A stretch of 64,000 nt of DNA from a virus. The position numbers were made by a program, and so were the translations under genes. The stretch is taken from positions 25,661-89,660 of the IMG/VR virus record IMGVR_UViG_3300042385_000896. The stretch is one strand, 5' to 3'. The notes beneath the pieces are model-generated. The model searched no databases. It was not told where the DNA came from and worked only from the letters and a program-made list of their open reading frames with translations. Below are positions 10,086-19,202 of the stretch, piece after piece. The number at the start of each line of letters is the position of its first letter. Within the stretch, counting starts at the first letter, position 1.

Positions 10086-10922
10086 ATGATAAATTTTAAC
10101 AAAGAATACTACAGTAATAATTATTACTTCTTTTTAAAAGATAGAGGAGACCAAATCTCCTTATACTATTCTATTGCTGACACTTTAACCGAATCTAGAA
10201 AAAAAGACAAAAAAATGGACTTCGATAAAAAAGATTCGAAAAAAGTTAAAGATGTTGTAAATAATATTTTAAAATCAAAAGAAAAACAAACAACAATTGA
10301 TATTGAGGATAAATTAAAAGGTGTAAAAAAATCTTCGGGTGAGATTGGTGAGTTAGTTGATTCTGACGGAACTATGTTAAGTTCAAGAATTCCTTTGATA
10401 AATTTAACCCTTTCCCCAAGAAAAACAATGGACCAAACTGTTGTTATGGCTAGAACAACAAATGACCCTGTAACAAGAGGTTACCGTGTTTATTATGGTG
10501 AGAGTGAAGAAGAAAAAGAAAATATTGTGTCAGAAGTTGACTATTCAGAAGCCTTTGGATATGTTGAGACTGAAGGAAAAGATTTTAAAGAAACTATAAA
10601 TATATTAAAAAAGATGGGTGTTGAGAATCCCGTACAAAGAGCAAAAGAATTTGGTAAATTACCCAAAGCTAAGAAAGTTGGTGGTAAATTAAAACAAAGA
10701 CTTTCTGAAAAAGATAGTATTGAAGAACAACAAAAAGAAAAAATGATTAAAATGGTTGAGGACATCTTAACTAAGAAATCTAAAGATAGTTCAGACGTTG
10801 TAAAACGTGATGAAAGCGTTAGTAAGATATTAGTTAAAAATTTACAATCAATTAAAAAATTAGCAGATAAAGAAGGTATCAGTATTTCTAAATTAATTAA
10901 CATATTAAAATCAAATGAATAA
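10086..10922 (+). CDS. Hypothetical charged protein, probable virion or assembly role (278 aa)
   Basis: Not a family I recognise. Residues ~35-75 are very lysine-rich and probably helical. A central segment (~100-165) is more globular (LINLTLSPRKTMDQTVVMARTTNDPVTRGYRVYYG). The C-terminal ~100 residues are again helical and charged. It is first of five tightly packed plus-strand genes, overlaps the next by 8 bp, and is preceded by a late-type motif, so it is probably expressed with structural genes. Confidence 0.65.
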   Translation: MINFNKEYYSNNYYFFLKDRGDQISLYYSIADTLTESRKKDKKMDFDKKDSKKVKDVVNNILKSKEKQTTIDIEDKLKGVKKSSGEIGELVDSDGTMLSSRIPLINLTLSPRKTMDQTVVMARTTNDPVTRGYRVYYGESEEEKENIVSEVDYSEAFGYVETEGKDFKETINILKKMGVENPVQRAKEFGKLPKAKKVGGKLKQRLSEKDSIEEQQKEKMIKMVEDILTKKSKDSSDVVKRDESVSKILVKNLQSIKKLADKEGISISKLINILKSNE

Positions 10923-11385
10923 AGATTTATATGGAAATAAATTTTCTCTACCTGAGGAGGTTGTAAGTTATTTACAACAGTGTCATGATGCCGCGGGAGG
11001 TGCTGACGAAAGTGTTGAGGGTTATAAGAGAAACAAAGAACTAAGAGATAGTCGTGAAGTTACATATCAACAATTAAAACGAATGAAAAATTGGTTTGAT
11101 AAGTTTGAGGGTGACGAAAATGATTTATCTTATATTTTAAATGGGGGTCATTATGTTAAAAATTGGGTTCACAACACCTTAACTTCAATGAGAGATAATG
11201 TACACAATACTAAAAAGAATAAATCTGAGGTTTTACCTAATCAATTTATTCAGCCACATGAGAAGAATGACATGACAACGATTAATAGACCTAGTAAAAG
11301 TCACAAATCAACCGTTGATAAATATGACACTGCTATCATGGAAAATTTAACTAGAATAAACGATTTAATTAAAAAAATAATATAA
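10915..11385 (+). CDS. Hypothetical protein (156 aa)
   Basis: Unrecognised. The soluble, mostly helical product includes LPEEVVSYLQQCHDAAGG near the N-terminus and WFDKFEGDENDLSYILNGG in the middle. It overlaps the upstream gene by 8 bp and lies 1 bp before the next, so it is translated as part of the same operon. No catalytic or membrane motif is visible. Confidence 0.6.
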   Translation: MNKDLYGNKFSLPEEVVSYLQQCHDAAGGADESVEGYKRNKELRDSREVTYQQLKRMKNWFDKFEGDENDLSYILNGGHYVKNWVHNTLTSMRDNVHNTKKNKSEVLPNQFIQPHEKNDMTTINRPSKSHKSTVDKYDTAIMENLTRINDLIKKII

Positions 11386-11386
11386 T

Positions 11387-11680
11387 ATGCCAACAACAGA
11401 ACCAATTAGTTTCGAGCAACCTAAAAATGATTTATCATCAATTGCTGAGATGGAGAGAGCAAAATTATTCCCAAAGAATGATTATAAACCAACAAACCAA
11501 TATTCTGCGGTTAATCCTGACGCTATTGCCGATGGAGATGCTCAAGGTAAAGGTACTGGAGGATTTTTAGATGTTTATAATCAAGGTGCGGGAGCAATCC
11601 AAGACATTTTAGAGAGAAAGGCCGAGGTAGTTATTAATGAATTTAAACCCAACTCACCGTATACTACACCAAGTGCATAA
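11387..11680 (+). CDS. Hypothetical small protein (97 aa)
   Basis: Unrecognised. The first half is polar and probably disordered, and the second half is Gly/Ala-rich (GDAQGKGTGGFLDVYNQGAGAIQD). Its stop overlaps the next start by one base (TAATG), which indicates coupling. A structural or scaffolding role is inferred from position only. Confidence 0.55.
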   Translation: MPTTEPISFEQPKNDLSSIAEMERAKLFPKNDYKPTNQYSAVNPDAIADGDAQGKGTGGFLDVYNQGAGAIQDILERKAEVVINEFKPNSPYTTPSA

Positions 11681-12114
11681 TGAAACTTTACAACACAGTT
11701 AAATCTCTTATTTTAGAAGTAGCGTCGATTGACTCAATCGTTGATGCTATAAAAAAAAGAAATAAGATAGTAATTTACTATGATGGTGATGAGCCAGGTG
11801 GTAGAGGGTTAAGAGAAATCGAACCTGTTTGTCTTGGGTATAGTAAGTCAGATAATCCTGTTTTAAGAGCTTGGGATAATGAAGGGTCTTCTCATACCGC
11901 GTATAAAGGCGAACAACCTTTACCTGGGTGGAGATTATTCAGAGTTGATAAAATATTATCATTTAAACCAACGGGAGAAAATTTTGATTCATCTAAACCA
12001 GGATATAATCCATCAGGGGACAAAAGTATGAATAGAGTTATTATTAACGCAGTGTTTAATCAACAACCAACGGAACCAACGGAACCAACGGAACCAACGG
12101 AACCAATACAATAA
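11680..12114 (+). CDS. Stand-alone WYL-like domain protein (144 aa)
   Basis: Residues ~20-100 follow the WYL pattern of an Sm-like barrel: DAIKKRNKIVIYYDGD, a central REIEPVCLGYSKSDNPVLRAWDN, then GWRLFRVDKILSF, which matches the usual L.A......R.FR.DRI ending. WYL domains sense nucleic acids or nucleotides in bacterial regulators and CRISPR/BREX systems, usually fused to HTH or helicase modules. None is attached here. The N-terminus (KSLILEVAS) resembles an [LI]xE processing leader. The C-terminus is a TEP repeat made by a 9-bp tandem repeat at ~12069-12108. Confidence 0.55.
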   Translation: MKLYNTVKSLILEVASIDSIVDAIKKRNKIVIYYDGDEPGGRGLREIEPVCLGYSKSDNPVLRAWDNEGSSHTAYKGEQPLPGWRLFRVDKILSFKPTGENFDSSKPGYNPSGDKSMNRVIINAVFNQQPTEPTEPTEPTEPIQ

Positions 12115-12121
12115 TTAAGAT

Positions 12122-12706
12122 ATGACAAACGAAAACGACTTAATACAAAAATTAATGGTATCTAAGGCTATTATGGATAAACATAATAATACCCCAAGAG
12201 CGGGTAATAATTTAAATATGACAAGTCCAATGGTTCAGGATTACGAAGCCCCACAAGCCAAGTATAACTTACCACAAGAATTTATGCAGGAATCTGTAAC
12301 TCAATCAGTTCCTTCAACACAACAACCAATAACCAAAGATAGGGTTATGTCATCTAAATTACCTGATGAGATTAAAAGGTTAATGATAGAACATCCAATC
12401 AATCAACCAAACTCAATGGCAGGACCTTCATTATCTAATGATTTGATTGATAAAGCCGCAAGATTGATGAATGTTGACGCTAAAGGAACTCCAAGAGGAC
12501 CTCAACCAAAAAGAGTTACCGAACAATCAATACCGACTCAAGATTTGTCAAGTTTAAAAGAATTGTTAAGAGAAGTTGTTGAAGAGGTTTTATTAGAAAA
12601 TGGATTAATCGCCGAATCAACCCAAAAATCAAATGAAGTATTTTCTTTTAAGGTAGGTAAGCATATATTTGAAGGTAAGGTTACTAAGATAAAAAAAATA
12701 TCTTAA
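12122..12706 (+). CDS. Hypothetical protein with C-terminal helix and small beta domain (194 aa)
   Basis: Unrecognised. The first ~130 residues are Pro/Gln/Asn-rich and probably disordered. A helix (SLKELLREVVEEVLLENGLI) and a short basic beta segment (FSFKVGKHIFEGKVTKIKK) close the protein. It ends the 10086 operon and is followed at once by a strong terminator. The helix resembles leader-like helices in other virion-region proteins here. Confidence 0.55.
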   Translation: MTNENDLIQKLMVSKAIMDKHNNTPRAGNNLNMTSPMVQDYEAPQAKYNLPQEFMQESVTQSVPSTQQPITKDRVMSSKLPDEIKRLMIEHPINQPNSMAGPSLSNDLIDKAARLMNVDAKGTPRGPQPKRVTEQSIPTQDLSSLKELLREVVEEVLLENGLIAESTQKSNEVFSFKVGKHIFEGKVTKIKKIS

Positions 12707-12728
12707 AAACAAGTTTACTCTAAAGAAA

Positions 12729-12760
12729 ACCCCCCTCATAACTATGTGGGGGTTTTTTAT
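12729..12760 (+). terminator. Rho-independent terminator
   Basis: The hairpin ACCCCCCTCATA...TATGTGGGGGT is followed by T6. It ends the 10086-12706 operon. Confidence 0.85.
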
Positions 12761-12818
12761 TTTATAAGGTTGATATTCTATTATTTTCTTATTATATTTT
12801 CTAAGACAATTTTATATT

Positions 12819-14039
12819 ATGAAAGAAAAAATTAATGTTTTAGTACTACCAAGTGATAAAAGTGGTGTTGGGAAATTTCGTTCTATCGACCCTCACGTAC
12901 ATTTACAAAATTTATATCCTGACGACTTCCATTTAGACATTGACTACGAACCAAAAATCAATGACCCAAATTATTGGAAAAAATATCAAATCGTTCACGT
13001 ACATAGAAATATTGGTAGTAATTACGACAATACTCCACTAATCATTAGAAAGTTAAAATCACTAGGAATTATCGTTATTGTTGACATTGATGATTATTGG
13101 TTACCAACAAAAGAACATCCTATTCATCAAATAATTGTTCAACAAAAAATTAACGAAAAAATTGTTGCAAACTTAAAAGAAGCTGATTATGTTACAACAA
13201 CAACAGATATTTTTGCAAATGAAATTAGAAGGTTTAATAAAAATGTTGTTGTATTCCCCAATGCAATTAACCCAAAAGAACCTCAATTCAATCAACCAAC
13301 CGTTGAATCAGATAGAATTAGAGTTGGGTGGTTAGGTGGCTCATCTCACTTACATGATTTAATGTTACTACAAGGGTTCACTCAAAGAAATGGTAAGGAC
13401 ATTAATGACAAAATTCAATATGTTATTTGTGGGTTTGATACTCGTGGTACTGTTACTGAGATTAATCCACAAACGGGGGAACAAAAACGTAGAGACATTT
13501 TACCTCACGAAACTGTGTGGGCAAAATATGAAGAGATTTTTACAAACAATTATAATTTAGTTGATGAGGATTATAAAAAATTCTTAATGGAATATAAAGA
13601 ACAAGATTATGTTTCAAATAAAGAATTACCTTATCTTAGAGTTTGGACAAAACCTGTTACCACATATGCAATGAATTATTCTAAATTTGATATTTCATTA
13701 GCTCCAATCAAAAATCACGTCTTTAATAGAATGAAATCTCAGTTAAAAGTTATTGAAGCAGGATTTTATAAGAAAGCGTTAATCGCGTCTGAAATAGGTC
13801 CATATACAATCGACTTGAAACATTGTATGAAGAATGGTAACTTTGTTGATGGTAATGCTTTATTAGTCGGTGAGCAAAGAAATCATAGTGATTGGTCGAA
13901 ACACATCAAAAAGTTAGTTCAAAACCCTAATTTGATTACAGATATGGGAGAAAGATTATATGAAACGGTTAAAGACAAATACGATTTAAATACCGTAACA
14001 AAAAATAGAGCAGAATTTTATAAATCATTAATTAAATAA
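12819..14039 (+). CDS. Glycosyltransferase, GT-B fold, GT4-like (406 aa)
   Basis: The N-terminal domain (LVLPSDKSGVGKFRSIDPHVHL) carries the glycine loop typical of GT4 enzymes. VDIDDYW sits near residue 90, ADYVTTTTDIFANEI near 125, and RVGWLGGSSHLHD near 165 marks entry to the second Rossmann domain. A C-terminal SQLKVIEAGFYKKALIASEIGPY resembles the donor-binding E..a.g.P motif. It probably moves a nucleotide-activated sugar onto a phage or host glycan, or onto modified DNA. It opens the glycan block and is followed 1 bp later by a cytidylyltransferase. Confidence 0.82.
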   Translation: MKEKINVLVLPSDKSGVGKFRSIDPHVHLQNLYPDDFHLDIDYEPKINDPNYWKKYQIVHVHRNIGSNYDNTPLIIRKLKSLGIIVIVDIDDYWLPTKEHPIHQIIVQQKINEKIVANLKEADYVTTTTDIFANEIRRFNKNVVVFPNAINPKEPQFNQPTVESDRIRVGWLGGSSHLHDLMLLQGFTQRNGKDINDKIQYVICGFDTRGTVTEINPQTGEQKRRDILPHETVWAKYEEIFTNNYNLVDEDYKKFLMEYKEQDYVSNKELPYLRVWTKPVTTYAMNYSKFDISLAPIKNHVFNRMKSQLKVIEAGFYKKALIASEIGPYTIDLKHCMKNGNFVDGNALLVGEQRNHSDWSKHIKKLVQNPNLITDMGERLYETVKDKYDLNTVTKNRAEFYKSLIK

Positions 14040-14040
14040 T

Positions 14041-14499
14041 ATGTATAATAAAAAAGGTAAAGTTGGGTTCACCGCAGGTAATTTTGATTTATTACACCCA
14101 GGTTATATTTACACTTTTGAAGCGGCAAAAGAAAAGTGTGATTACTTTATGGTCTTTTTACAAAGAGACCCGTCTGAGACAAGATTTACAAAGTATAAAC
14201 CAGTCGTTCCATTATATGAAAGATATAAAACTTTAATGTCAATAAAGTATGTTGATGAAGTTGTGACATATCAAACTGAAGAGGATTTAATAAAACTTAT
14301 TGAGTTTTATAAACCTGATGTTAGAATTTTAGGTGACGATTATATTGGTAAGAGGTTTACTGGAGACCATCTACCAATTGAGGTAGTTTACACCACAAGG
14401 TCTCACAATTGGTCAACAACTAAAATCAAAGATTTAATCACAATACAAACATTGAAACAAAACCCTGAAATTTTAAAAAATTTAGAGACAAATGATTAA
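14041..14499 (+). CDS. Cytidylyltransferase-like nucleotidyltransferase (152 aa)
   Basis: The N-terminus reads GFTAGNFDLLHPGYIYTFEAAK, the GxFDxxHxGH signature of the glycerol-3-phosphate/ethanolamine-phosphate cytidylyltransferase superfamily, with Tyr in place of the second His. The C-terminal RSHNWSTTKIKDLI matches the RTxGISTT motif. Length (152 aa) fits TagD-type enzymes (~130-150 aa). It probably makes a CDP-activated alcohol or sugar phosphate. The His-to-Tyr change may affect nucleotide handling, so full activity is uncertain. The gene overlaps the exonuclease gene by 8 bp. Confidence 0.8.
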   Translation: MYNKKGKVGFTAGNFDLLHPGYIYTFEAAKEKCDYFMVFLQRDPSETRFTKYKPVVPLYERYKTLMSIKYVDEVVTYQTEEDLIKLIEFYKPDVRILGDDYIGKRFTGDHLPIEVVYTTRSHNWSTTKIKDLITIQTLKQNPEILKNLETND

Positions 14500-15211
14500 A
14501 ATACCTATTACTAAAATTTTGTTTCTTGATATAGAAACAGTTGGGATTGAAAAAGACTTCGATACTTGTGTTGAAAAACGTCCTGAAATTGCACATCAAT
14601 TCGATAAGTATTTCGATTGGTTTTTAAAACGATTCCCTGAAGACGCAATTAAAGGGGAAAACGAAGATGAAAGAAAAAATATTATATTCTCAACAAGAAC
14701 CGCGCTGGTACCCGAATTTGCAAAGATTGTATGTGTTAGTGTTGCCTTTGTTATGGATAATGGTGAAGTTAAAAAACAAACGTTTTCTGGTGATGATGAG
14801 GAACAATTATTACGTGATTGTCAGAAATTATTGGACCGTTGTGGAAGATTGGATTTCTTTCTGTGTGGGCATAATCTAAAGAATTTTGATATTCCAATGA
14901 TGGCTAAAAGAATGATTATTAATGGATTACTTCCACCATCAATTTTACCGTCATACGATACAAAACCATGGGAAATTAAAGCCATCGACACTAAAGAAAT
15001 TTGGCAATATGGTGCTTATACGGCGATTGGTTCATTAGATTTAATGTGTACCTCAATGGAGATTCCATCACCAAAAGAAGGTGAAATCACAGGAGATAAA
15101 GTACATAATTCATATTGGAACCATGGTAAATTAAAAGAAATCTCAGAATACTGTGAACGAGACGTTAACGTATTAATTGAGGTGATAAAAAAATTAAAAG
15201 AACTTAAATAA
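14492..15211 (+). CDS. DnaQ-like 3'-5' exonuclease (239 aa)
   Basis: ILFLDIETVG is ExoI with the DxE pair, GHNLKNFDIPMMAKR is ExoII, and YCERDVNVLIEVIKKLK is an ExoIII-like DEDDy segment. The layout resembles the PolB-related predicted 3'-5' exonuclease family. It probably acts in DNA repair, proofreading or host DNA degradation. It overlaps both neighbours (8 bp upstream, 1 bp downstream into dUTPase), so two nucleotide-metabolism genes sit inside the glycan block. Confidence 0.85.
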   Translation: MIKIPITKILFLDIETVGIEKDFDTCVEKRPEIAHQFDKYFDWFLKRFPEDAIKGENEDERKNIIFSTRTALVPEFAKIVCVSVAFVMDNGEVKKQTFSGDDEEQLLRDCQKLLDRCGRLDFFLCGHNLKNFDIPMMAKRMIINGLLPPSILPSYDTKPWEIKAIDTKEIWQYGAYTAIGSLDLMCTSMEIPSPKEGEITGDKVHNSYWNHGKLKEISEYCERDVNVLIEVIKKLKELK

Positions 15212-15813
15212 TGTCAGAAGAAATAGATTTAGATTTTTTAAAGAAAAAAGCCGAAGAGCTAAAATCAATACTATCAATGTCAGAAAACAATGATATTGAT
15301 TATAATCAAATCCTTGAGGAGTTTGGTGTTGATGTTAAACAATTAGAAGTTGATATGAAAAACTATAAAGCTCAGTTAGAATTAGGTTTTAATAAACTAC
15401 ATCTTGATGCCGTAACCCCAAGTTATAACTACCCAAGTGATTCTGGATTTGATTTATACTCAGTTGAAGATATTACAATTGAGGGACTTGGTAGAGGTTT
15501 AGTTCCGACAGGATTATCATTTGACATTAAAGATGGATATGAAATTCAAGTTAGGTCTAAAAGTGGGTTAGCCATTAATCAAGGTTTAATGTGTTTAAAC
15601 TCTCCAGGAACGGTAGATAATGGATATACAGGTGAAGTAAAAGTAATTATATTTAATACAAATAAAGAACCTTTTACAATTACTAAAGGTATGAAAGTTG
15701 CTCAAGCAGTTTTATGTCCCGTAGTTAATGGTGGTTGGGTTTATTTGGATGAGAGAAATGAAGTAACAAAAAAAGACCGTAATAGTAACGGATTCGGTTC
15801 AACAGGAATTTAA
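15211..15813 (+). CDS. dut: dUTP diphosphatase with N-terminal extension (200 aa)
   Basis: The five trimeric-dUTPase motifs are recognisable: SDSGFDLYS, RSKSGLA, NSPGTVDNGYTGEV, the beta strand GMKVAQAVLCP and the C-terminal RNSNGFGSTG arm. The enzyme hydrolyses dUTP to dUMP and PPi and keeps uracil out of DNA. The core begins near residue 55. The first ~50 residues are an acidic helical extension absent from typical ~150-aa dUTPases. Confidence 0.95.
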   Translation: MSEEIDLDFLKKKAEELKSILSMSENNDIDYNQILEEFGVDVKQLEVDMKNYKAQLELGFNKLHLDAVTPSYNYPSDSGFDLYSVEDITIEGLGRGLVPTGLSFDIKDGYEIQVRSKSGLAINQGLMCLNSPGTVDNGYTGEVKVIIFNTNKEPFTITKGMKVAQAVLCPVVNGGWVYLDERNEVTKKDRNSNGFGSTGI

Positions 15814-15814
15814 T

Positions 15815-17314
15815 ATGATAACAATAATTTATTCAACCCATAAAGACGAAACTTATAATAACAAATTTAAACAACATTTGTTACAAACTGTTGGATTAAA
15901 ACATGTTCAGATTTTAGAGTTTCAGAACAATAATCAATACAGTTTGGCTGAGGTATATAACAAAGGTATATCACAATCAATTTATGATATTGTGGTTTGT
16001 TGTCATAACGACATCAAATTAGAAAATAATTGGGGTAAGAAATTATTTAAAGATTTCGAAAATAACCCTGATTACGGAATCATTGGGAAGGCAGGGTCAA
16101 CATATTTTCCTGAATCAGGAGTCTATTGGGAACGAATGGCTCAAACAATGGTTGGTCATGTATATCACCAACCTGAGGGTCGTAAAAAATGGGTTAATAA
16201 GTATTCCGCAAAATTAGATGAATTAACACCAGTAGTGACTATTGATGGTTTATTCATTTCATTCGATAAAACAAAAATAAAACATAATTTTAATGAGACT
16301 ATTGGTAAGTTTCATTTTTATGACCACCCATTCTGTTTAAGTAATTATTTAGACGGGGTAAAAATTGGGGTTACATTTTCTTTTGATATTACCCACCAAT
16401 CAGTTGGACGACCAAATGAGGAATTTTTTGAAAGTAAAACTAAATTTTTAGAGAAGTTCTCGTCTAAATTGCCATTAGACTTAAAACCAAACAGTATTTA
16501 CGTTCCTAAAATAAACGAAAAACCAACTAAAAATATTGGTAAAGTTTCGGTAATTATACCAACAAAAGATAAGTTCGAATTAATAAGTGAATGTATTCTA
16601 TCTTTTTACGAACATTGTAACCCTAATTTATTTGACATTTTTATCGCCGACACTGGGTCAACTGATGAAAATAAAGAAAAACTTAAATCATTTATTTCTG
16701 ATTATAATAATATTAAATTAATTGAATATGATTATTATAATTTTGCAAAAATTAATAATGATGTGGTTAAAAACCATCTAAATAACACTCACGAATATTT
16801 GTTATTTTGTAATAATGATATTAAATTATTAAACAACGTTATTTATGGTATGTTAAAAATATTCAAAACAACTCCAAAAGTTGGTACTGTCGGTTGTCGT
16901 CTACATTATTTAGATAATACCGTACAACATGATGGTATGGTAATTTATATTCATAACAATATAATACAATTAACACATTCGGGATTAAAAGGATATTATA
17001 CTTATACACCATCAATAAAAAAAGTATTGGGGTCTACTGCAGCTCTATTAATGATTAATAAAACCATATTTGAAAAGTGTGGTTATTTTAACGAAAATTA
17101 TCAAACTTGTTTAGAGGATGCGGAATTAAACATCAAATGTCTTTCATTAGGTCTAAATAATTATTATGACGGTAATTTAGTTGCTTATCACTATGAGAGT
17201 CAAACCAGAGGAGATAATGATGATAATTACCGTCAAGATTACATTAACACTTTTTATCCTTTTATGATTAAAAACGAAAACAATATTAAACCTTTTATAT
17301 TTAAATTAAACTAA
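15815..17314 (+). CDS. Bidomain GT2 glycosyltransferase (499 aa)
   Basis: Two GT-A domains are joined. The first (residues ~1-220) opens ITIIYSTHKDETYN and holds the DxD-like CCHNDIKLENNW. The second (~245-490) opens VSVIIPTKDKFELISECI, holds FIADTGSTDEN and FCNNDIKLL, then LLMINKTIFEKCGYFNENYQTCLEDAEL, close to the GT2 acceptor/ED motif. Such tandem enzymes often build alternating or two-step glycans. It follows dUTPase by 1 bp and abuts the shortened aminotransferase. Confidence 0.85.
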   Translation: MITIIYSTHKDETYNNKFKQHLLQTVGLKHVQILEFQNNNQYSLAEVYNKGISQSIYDIVVCCHNDIKLENNWGKKLFKDFENNPDYGIIGKAGSTYFPESGVYWERMAQTMVGHVYHQPEGRKKWVNKYSAKLDELTPVVTIDGLFISFDKTKIKHNFNETIGKFHFYDHPFCLSNYLDGVKIGVTFSFDITHQSVGRPNEEFFESKTKFLEKFSSKLPLDLKPNSIYVPKINEKPTKNIGKVSVIIPTKDKFELISECILSFYEHCNPNLFDIFIADTGSTDENKEKLKSFISDYNNIKLIEYDYYNFAKINNDVVKNHLNNTHEYLLFCNNDIKLLNNVIYGMLKIFKTTPKVGTVGCRLHYLDNTVQHDGMVIYIHNNIIQLTHSGLKGYYTYTPSIKKVLGSTAALLMINKTIFEKCGYFNENYQTCLEDAELNIKCLSLGLNNYYDGNLVAYHYESQTRGDNDDNYRQDYINTFYPFMIKNENNIKPFIFKLN

Positions 17315-17943
17315 TGGCACAAGGAATTTACCAAATAACAGAAAATTTTGAAACTAAACTATCCGAATATACAGGTGCGAAGTACGTTGTAACAGTGGAT
17401 AATCAAAGTAACGCATTATTCTTATCACTAATGTATGAGAATATTAAAGGTATGGAAATTGAGATTCCATCCAGAACATACCCATCGGTACCATGTGAGA
17501 TTATTCATGCGGGAGGTAAGGTTAAATTTACCCCTGTTGAGGGTAAAACTATAAAAGGTGCGTACCAGTTGTCCCCAACAAAAGTTTGGGATTCGGCACT
17601 TAGGTTTACTAGTAATATGTACATACCTAACACTCATATGTGTATCTCATTCACAGGACCATACAAACACTTTAAACTGTCTAAGGGTGGTGCAATTTTA
17701 ACAGACGACTATGATGCGTATCTTTGGTTCAAACGAGCAAGATATAGTGGGAGAAGAGAATGTTCATACCATGACGACCATTTTGATATGTTAGGTTGGA
17801 ATTTTTATATGATGCCCGAATTAGCCGCGAGAGGTTATTTATTAATGAATCAGTTCTATAATATGGATGGGACTCCAAAACATAATGAGGATTTAGAATT
17901 ACCTTATCCAGATTTATCAAATTTTAAAATATATCAACAATGA
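17314..17943 (+). CDS. Shortened DegT/DnrJ/EryC1-type aminotransferase-like protein (209 aa)
   Basis: The N-terminal half matches the family: LSEYTGAKYVVTVDNQSNALFLSL, IPSRTYPSVPCEIIHAGG and SFTGPYKHFKLSKGGAILTDD, where the Lys of PYKHF lines up with the PLP-binding lysine of the SFHxxK motif. Full-length sugar aminotransferases have ~370-400 residues; this one lacks much of the C-terminal domain yet has an intact frame. It may be a minimal enzyme, a partner-dependent half or a non-catalytic sugar-nucleotide binder. The start overlaps the preceding stop and the end overlaps the methyltransferase by 4 bp. Confidence 0.7.
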   Translation: MAQGIYQITENFETKLSEYTGAKYVVTVDNQSNALFLSLMYENIKGMEIEIPSRTYPSVPCEIIHAGGKVKFTPVEGKTIKGAYQLSPTKVWDSALRFTSNMYIPNTHMCISFTGPYKHFKLSKGGAILTDDYDAYLWFKRARYSGRRECSYHDDHFDMLGWNFYMMPELAARGYLLMNQFYNMDGTPKHNEDLELPYPDLSNFKIYQQ

Positions 17944-18557
17944 AAAATTACAAATTTACAGAAGAATGGTTTACCAACGATGGGTTATCCGTATTAAATA
18001 ATTTAGACCCAACAAAAGAAATTCATATCCTTGAGATAGGTTGTTTTGAGGGTAAATCCACTATTTGGTTTTTAGATAATATTTTACAAAACGACAAATC
18101 AACGATAACTTGTGTCGACCCATGGACTAATTTTAGTCAAGATAATAATAGTTTAAATTCTTACTTTAAAGATAACGCTGAATGGTTATTAAGTGAAAGA
18201 AAAACTAAAGAAATGTTTTTACATAATATTAATGAAAGTACAAACGCCAATAAGGTAATCGTTAGGGAAGGTCTTTCAAATAAAGTCTTACCATTTTTAA
18301 TTACTGAAGGAAAAATGTACGATATAATTTTTATTGACGGTAATCATACCGCACCATATGTTATGATGGATGCGATTATGTCATGGGAATTATTAAATGA
18401 TAATGGTATTATTATTTTTGACGATTACTTATGGGAAATGAGTCGGCCAACAAACTTAAGACCGAAAGAATCTGTAGACTATTTTATGTTAACCTTTTCT
18501 GACTATATTACCGAATTACATTCAAATTACCGTAAAATAATTAAAAAAATAAAATAA
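17940..18557 (+). CDS. Class I SAM-dependent methyltransferase (205 aa)
   Basis: IHILEIGCFEGKST is motif I, ITCVDPWTNF fits the acidic end of beta2, and YDIIFIDGNHTAPYVMMDA...GIIIFDDYLW matches the DxxH...hDD pattern of the Methyltransf_24 family, which often modifies sugars or O-antigen. It overlaps the upstream aminotransferase-like gene by 4 bp (ATGA), so both probably act on the same glycan. The methyl acceptor is unknown. Confidence 0.8.
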   Translation: MKNYKFTEEWFTNDGLSVLNNLDPTKEIHILEIGCFEGKSTIWFLDNILQNDKSTITCVDPWTNFSQDNNSLNSYFKDNAEWLLSERKTKEMFLHNINESTNANKVIVREGLSNKVLPFLITEGKMYDIIFIDGNHTAPYVMMDAIMSWELLNDNGIIIFDDYLWEMSRPTNLRPKESVDYFMLTFSDYITELHSNYRKIIKKIK

Positions 18558-18644
18558 AAAAATCGAGAATAGGTACAGGTGAGTTTGGAAGGAAAGTGAG
18601 TAATAATCTTTCTTTACTGTCTATAAAAATTAATTAAAATAACT

Positions 18645-19202
18645 ATGTTTTATACTAAAGAAGAATTAAAATTAATTGGATTTAAATCAATTGGGGAAAA
18701 TGTTTTGATTTCAAACAAATGTTCAATTTACAATCCACGGAACATATCGATAGGTAACAATGTTAGAATTGATGATTTTTGTGTGATTAGCGCTGGTGAA
18801 GGTGGAATTAAAATAGGTAACTATGTTCACATTGCCGTTTTTTGTAGTTTAATCGGGAACGGTAAAATAACACTTGACGATTTTTCAGGATTATCATCAA
18901 GAGTATCAATATACAGTTCAACTGATGATTATAGTGGTAATTTTTTAACAAATCCAACAGTAAGTAAAGAATACACTAATGTTATATCAGGTGATGTTAG
19001 GTTAGGTAAACACGTTATTGTTGGTGCGGGGAGTGTGATATTACCAAATGTTAATATTGATGACCATAGTTCTGTTGGTTCGTTATCATTAGTGACTAAA
19101 GATGTTGAAAAGTCTAAAATTGTTGTTGGTATACCATCTAAGGTCATAAAAAATAGAGAAAATAATTTATACAGTTTAGAATGCGAGTTTCTGAAAAAAT
19201 AA
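18645..19202 (+). CDS. Left-handed beta-helix acyltransferase (185 aa)
   Basis: Hexapeptide repeats (I-G-x-x-x-x) run from residue ~30: NISIGNNVRIDDFCVISAGEG, IKIGNYVHIAVFC, VRLGKHVIVGAGSVILPNVNI and SVGSLSLVTKDV. The C-terminal VVGIPSKVIKNR matches the GxPAKxI ending of sugar O- or N-acyltransferases (NodL/WbbJ/FdtC-like). It would use acyl-CoA to decorate a sugar. Its 3' end overlaps the MaoC-type gene by 22 bp, a tight link that suggests one supplies the other's acyl donor. Confidence 0.85.
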   Translation: MFYTKEELKLIGFKSIGENVLISNKCSIYNPRNISIGNNVRIDDFCVISAGEGGIKIGNYVHIAVFCSLIGNGKITLDDFSGLSSRVSIYSSTDDYSGNFLTNPTVSKEYTNVISGDVRLGKHVIVGAGSVILPNVNIDDHSSVGSLSLVTKDVEKSKIVVGIPSKVIKNRENNLYSLECEFLKK

